NCBI GenBank assembly: GCA_040881945.1
Contig: JBBECF010000174.1
Location: 1 to 14,650, forward strand
Source of the DNA: JBBECF01 sp040881945
GTDB lineage: Bacteria; Pseudomonadota; Alphaproteobacteria; Dongiales; Dongiaceae
DNA length: 14,650 bases
Reading direction: 5' to 3'
Position 1 is the stretch's first letter. The number at the start of each line of letters is the position of its first letter. The notes beneath the pieces were generated by a model. It had not been told where the DNA came from, made no database searches, and saw nothing but the letters and a program-made list of their open reading frames with translations. Positions 12,996-14,650 of the stretch are shown piece by piece. The position numbers and the translations under genes were made by a program.

Positions 12996-14125
12996 CCCGG
13001 GTGTTCTTCTATGTCCAAAGCCTGCTCGGCGTCGGCCACCTGAGCCGCGCCGCGGCGATCGCCCGCGCCCTCGACGATGCCGGTCTGGCGGTGACGTTCG
13101 TGTCCGGCGGCGCGCCGGCGCCGGCGCTCGATCTCGGGCGCGCCACGTCGGTGCAGCTACCGCCGGCGCTGGCCGGCGACGCGAGCTTCGCGCGGATCGT
13201 CGATGCCGACGGGCGGCCGATCGACGACGACTGGCGCGCGCGCCGGCGTGCCCTGTTGCTCGACGCCTTCGCCCGCGCCGACCCCCGCCTCGTGCTGATC
13301 GAGCTTTATCCGTTCGGCCGGCGGGCGTTCCGCTTCGAGCTCCTGCCGCTGCTCGAGGCCATGATCGGCCGCCGGCCCCGACCCGCCGTCGCCTGCTCGC
13401 TGCGCGATATCCTGGTCGGCAAACGCGATCCGGCGCGGGCGAGCGAGACCGTGTCGATCGTCCGCCGCTGTTTCGACCGCGTGCTGGTGCATGGCGACCC
13501 GCGTCTGATCCGTTTGGAGGCGACGTTTCCGGCCGCCGCGGAGATCGCCGATCTGGTGCGCTACACCGGCTATGTGGTCCGTGCGGCGGCGCCCGGCGCG
13601 GGCGGAGCCGGGCAGGGTGAGGTGCTGGTCTCCGCCGGCGGCGGCGCGGTCGGCGGGCCATTGCTGCGGGCGGCGCTGGCGGCGCGGCCGCTGACCCGCC
13701 TCGCCGCCGCGCCGTGGCGCCTGATCGGCGGCATCAACATGCCCGAGGCCGAGCTGGCGTCCCTGGGACGGGCGGCGCCCCGCGGCGTCGCCGTCGAGCG
13801 CTTCCGCGCCGACTTCCCGACGCTGCTGCGCAATTGCCGGCTGTCGGTGTCGCAGGGCGGCTATAACACGGTCATGGAGATCCTGGCGGCGAGGACCCGC
13901 GCCGTCGTCGTGCCGTTCGCCGACGGCGCGGAGACCGAACAGTCCCTGCGCGCCCGCCTGCTGGCCGAGCGCGGCCTCCTGACCGTGGCCGAGACGCCGG
14001 AAGCGGCGCCGCTGGCCGCCGCCATCGACGCGGCGCTCGAGCGCGCGCCGCCGGTGTCCGATATCCATCTGAACGGCGCCGCGCGCACGGCCGAGATCGC
14101 GGCCGAGTTGGTGGGACGGCGGTGA
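12992..14125 (+). CDS. MurG-like glycosyltransferase (second COG4671-type paralogue)
   Basis: A 377-residue GT-B protein related to the product of the gene at 8712. The N-terminal loop is FFYVQSLLGVGHLSRAAAIA (5-24). Characteristic ELYPFGRRAFRFELLPLL (104-121) and SLRDILV (136-142) segments follow, then the RYTGYV linker strand (190-195). The C-terminal donor domain has VLVSAGGGAVG (211-221), SQGGYNTVMEIL (287-298) and VVVPF (305-309), matching the positions of the paralogue's TTGGGG and GGYNTFCEIL motifs. The start ATG overlaps the phosphatase stop (ATGA), and the end overlaps the deacetylase GTG by 4 bp. It probably acts in the same pathway as the other transferases here, perhaps adding a different residue. 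Donor and acceptor unknown. Confidence 0.88.
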   Translation: MTRVFFYVQSLLGVGHLSRAAAIARALDDAGLAVTFVSGGAPAPALDLGRATSVQLPPALAGDASFARIVDADGRPIDDDWRARRRALLLDAFARADPRLVLIELYPFGRRAFRFELLPLLEAMIGRRPRPAVACSLRDILVGKRDPARASETVSIVRRCFDRVLVHGDPRLIRLEATFPAAAEIADLVRYTGYVVRAAAPGAGGAGQGEVLVSAGGGAVGGPLLRAALAARPLTRLAAAPWRLIGGINMPEAELASLGRAAPRGVAVERFRADFPTLLRNCRLSVSQGGYNTVMEILAARTRAVVVPFADGAETEQSLRARLLAERGLLTVAETPEAAPLAAAIDAALERAPPVSDIHLNGAARTAEIAAELVGRR

Positions 14126-14650
14126 GCGGCTGGGCCGATCTCGACCGCGAGCTCGACGCCTGGGGCGCCGCCGGCGCCGTGGCGACATTGTGGTGGCGCG
14201 ACGACGACGCCGTCGCCGCGACGCCGGCCCTGGACCGCCTGCTGGACATCGCGATGGAAGCCGGCGCGCCGCTGGCGCTCGCCGTCATCCCGGCGCTGGC
14301 CGAGCCGGCGCTCGCCGAACGCCTGCGCCGAGCGCCCCGGATCGCCGTCTTGCAGCACGGCTACGCGCACCTGAACCACGCGCCGGCCGGGGCCAAGAAG
14401 GCGGAGTTCGGTCCGGGCCGGGCGCCGGCCGCGGCGATGGCCGAGCTGGCGGCGGGCCGCGACCGTCTCGCCCACCTGTTCGACGGCGGCGCAACAGTCC
14501 TGCTGCCGGTCCTGGTGCCGCCCTGGAACCGCATCGCCCCGGCGGCGGTGCGGGCGCTGCCGGGGCTCGGCTTCGCCGGGCTGTCCGCCTACCGCGCGCG
14601 CGCGGCGGCGACGGCGGCGCCCGGCGTCGCCCCCGCGCACCCCCCCCCCC
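14122..14650 (+). CDS. Polysaccharide deacetylase family protein, N-terminal part (runs off the right edge)
   Basis: An open frame from GTG 14122 continues to the window end (176 codons visible). The product has WWRDDDAV (24-31), then LAVIPAL (53-59), LQHGYAHLNH (77-86), KAEFG (about 93-97) and VPPWNRI. This is the layout of NodB-like carbohydrate esterase 4 relatives. Asp28/Asp29 would be the catalytic base and metal ligand, and His79 and His83 would ligate the metal (HGxxH in place of the usual HSxxH). Such enzymes remove N- or O-acetyl groups from glycans. The GTG overlaps the preceding stop by 4 bp (GTGA), tying it to the glycosyltransferase operon. No signal peptide is visible, so cytoplasmic action is likely. 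The last codons run into an 11-C homopolymer and may be unreliable. The family assignment is good; exact substrate unknown. Confidence 0.82.
   Translation, partial: MSGWADLDRELDAWGAAGAVATLWWRDDDAVAATPALDRLLDIAMEAGAPLALAVIPALAEPALAERLRRAPRIAVLQHGYAHLNHAPAGAKKAEFGPGRAPAAAMAELAAGRDRLAHLFDGGATVLLPVLVPPWNRIAPAAVRALPGLGFAGLSAYRARAAATAAPGVAPAHPPP
14640..14650. other. 11-C homopolymer at the window edge, probable contig-end artefact
   Basis: Eleven consecutive C close the window within the deacetylase frame. Poly-G reads from two-colour sequencing, seen in reverse complement, commonly give such ends. The final four or so encoded residues (Pro) should not be trusted. Confidence 0.55.

Noticed and set aside
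1..14650. CRISPR arrays, tRNA or rRNA genes, insertion sequences, toxin-antitoxin or phage-defence cassettes
   Set aside because: No regularly spaced repeats, tRNA-like cloverleaf, transposase or defence-family motifs were seen on either strand by reading. The ABC/cNMP/methyltransferase trio was considered as defence but has no nuclease or effector domain.

Overview
The window is very GC-rich and densely packed. It looks like part of an alphaproteobacterial chromosome, possibly of Rhodospirillales type. This rests on the ftsK-lolA pair with an exonuclease III gene nearby, the GC-rich codon use, and short overlaps between genes. No plasmid, phage, insertion sequence, CRISPR, tRNA or rRNA signature was seen. 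The right edge ends in an 11-C run inside an open gene and is probably a contig end.

Left part (1-4800): the 3' portion of ftsK overlaps lolA by 4 bp. A sterol-desaturase-family membrane hydroxylase follows on the minus strand, its stop codon touching the lolA stop. Divergent from it is a PuuD-like class I glutamine amidotransferase. A 259-bp gap then holds what looks like a complete small-RNA gene: a promoter with a 17-nt spacer, three stem-loops, an anti-Shine-Dalgarno loop, and a 12-bp terminator hairpin. Exonuclease III (xth) follows.

Middle part (4809-8522, minus strand): an apparent three-gene operon transcribed right to left. It encodes a 908-residue ABC exporter-like protein, a free-standing cyclic-nucleotide-binding domain, and a small SAM-dependent methyltransferase. 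The ABC protein is unusual. Its nucleotide-binding domain is split by about 300 extra residues carrying repeated post-Q-loop segments, and its Walker A, Walker B and signature motifs all depart from consensus.

Right part (8712-14650, plus strand): a glycan-assembly cluster. It holds a MurG-like (COG4671-type) glycosyltransferase, two GT4-type glycosyltransferases, a histidine phosphatase, a second COG4671-type glycosyltransferase, and the start of a polysaccharide-deacetylase-fold gene. From 9986 onward each gene overlaps the next by 4-19 bp, which suggests translational coupling. I infer that the cluster builds and trims an envelope or secreted glycan; the substrate is unknown. The divergent ABC/cNMP/methyltransferase operon may serve the same pathway, but that link rests on adjacency alone.

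The two least ordinary items are the putative sRNA upstream of xth and the degenerate, repeat-expanded ABC protein.
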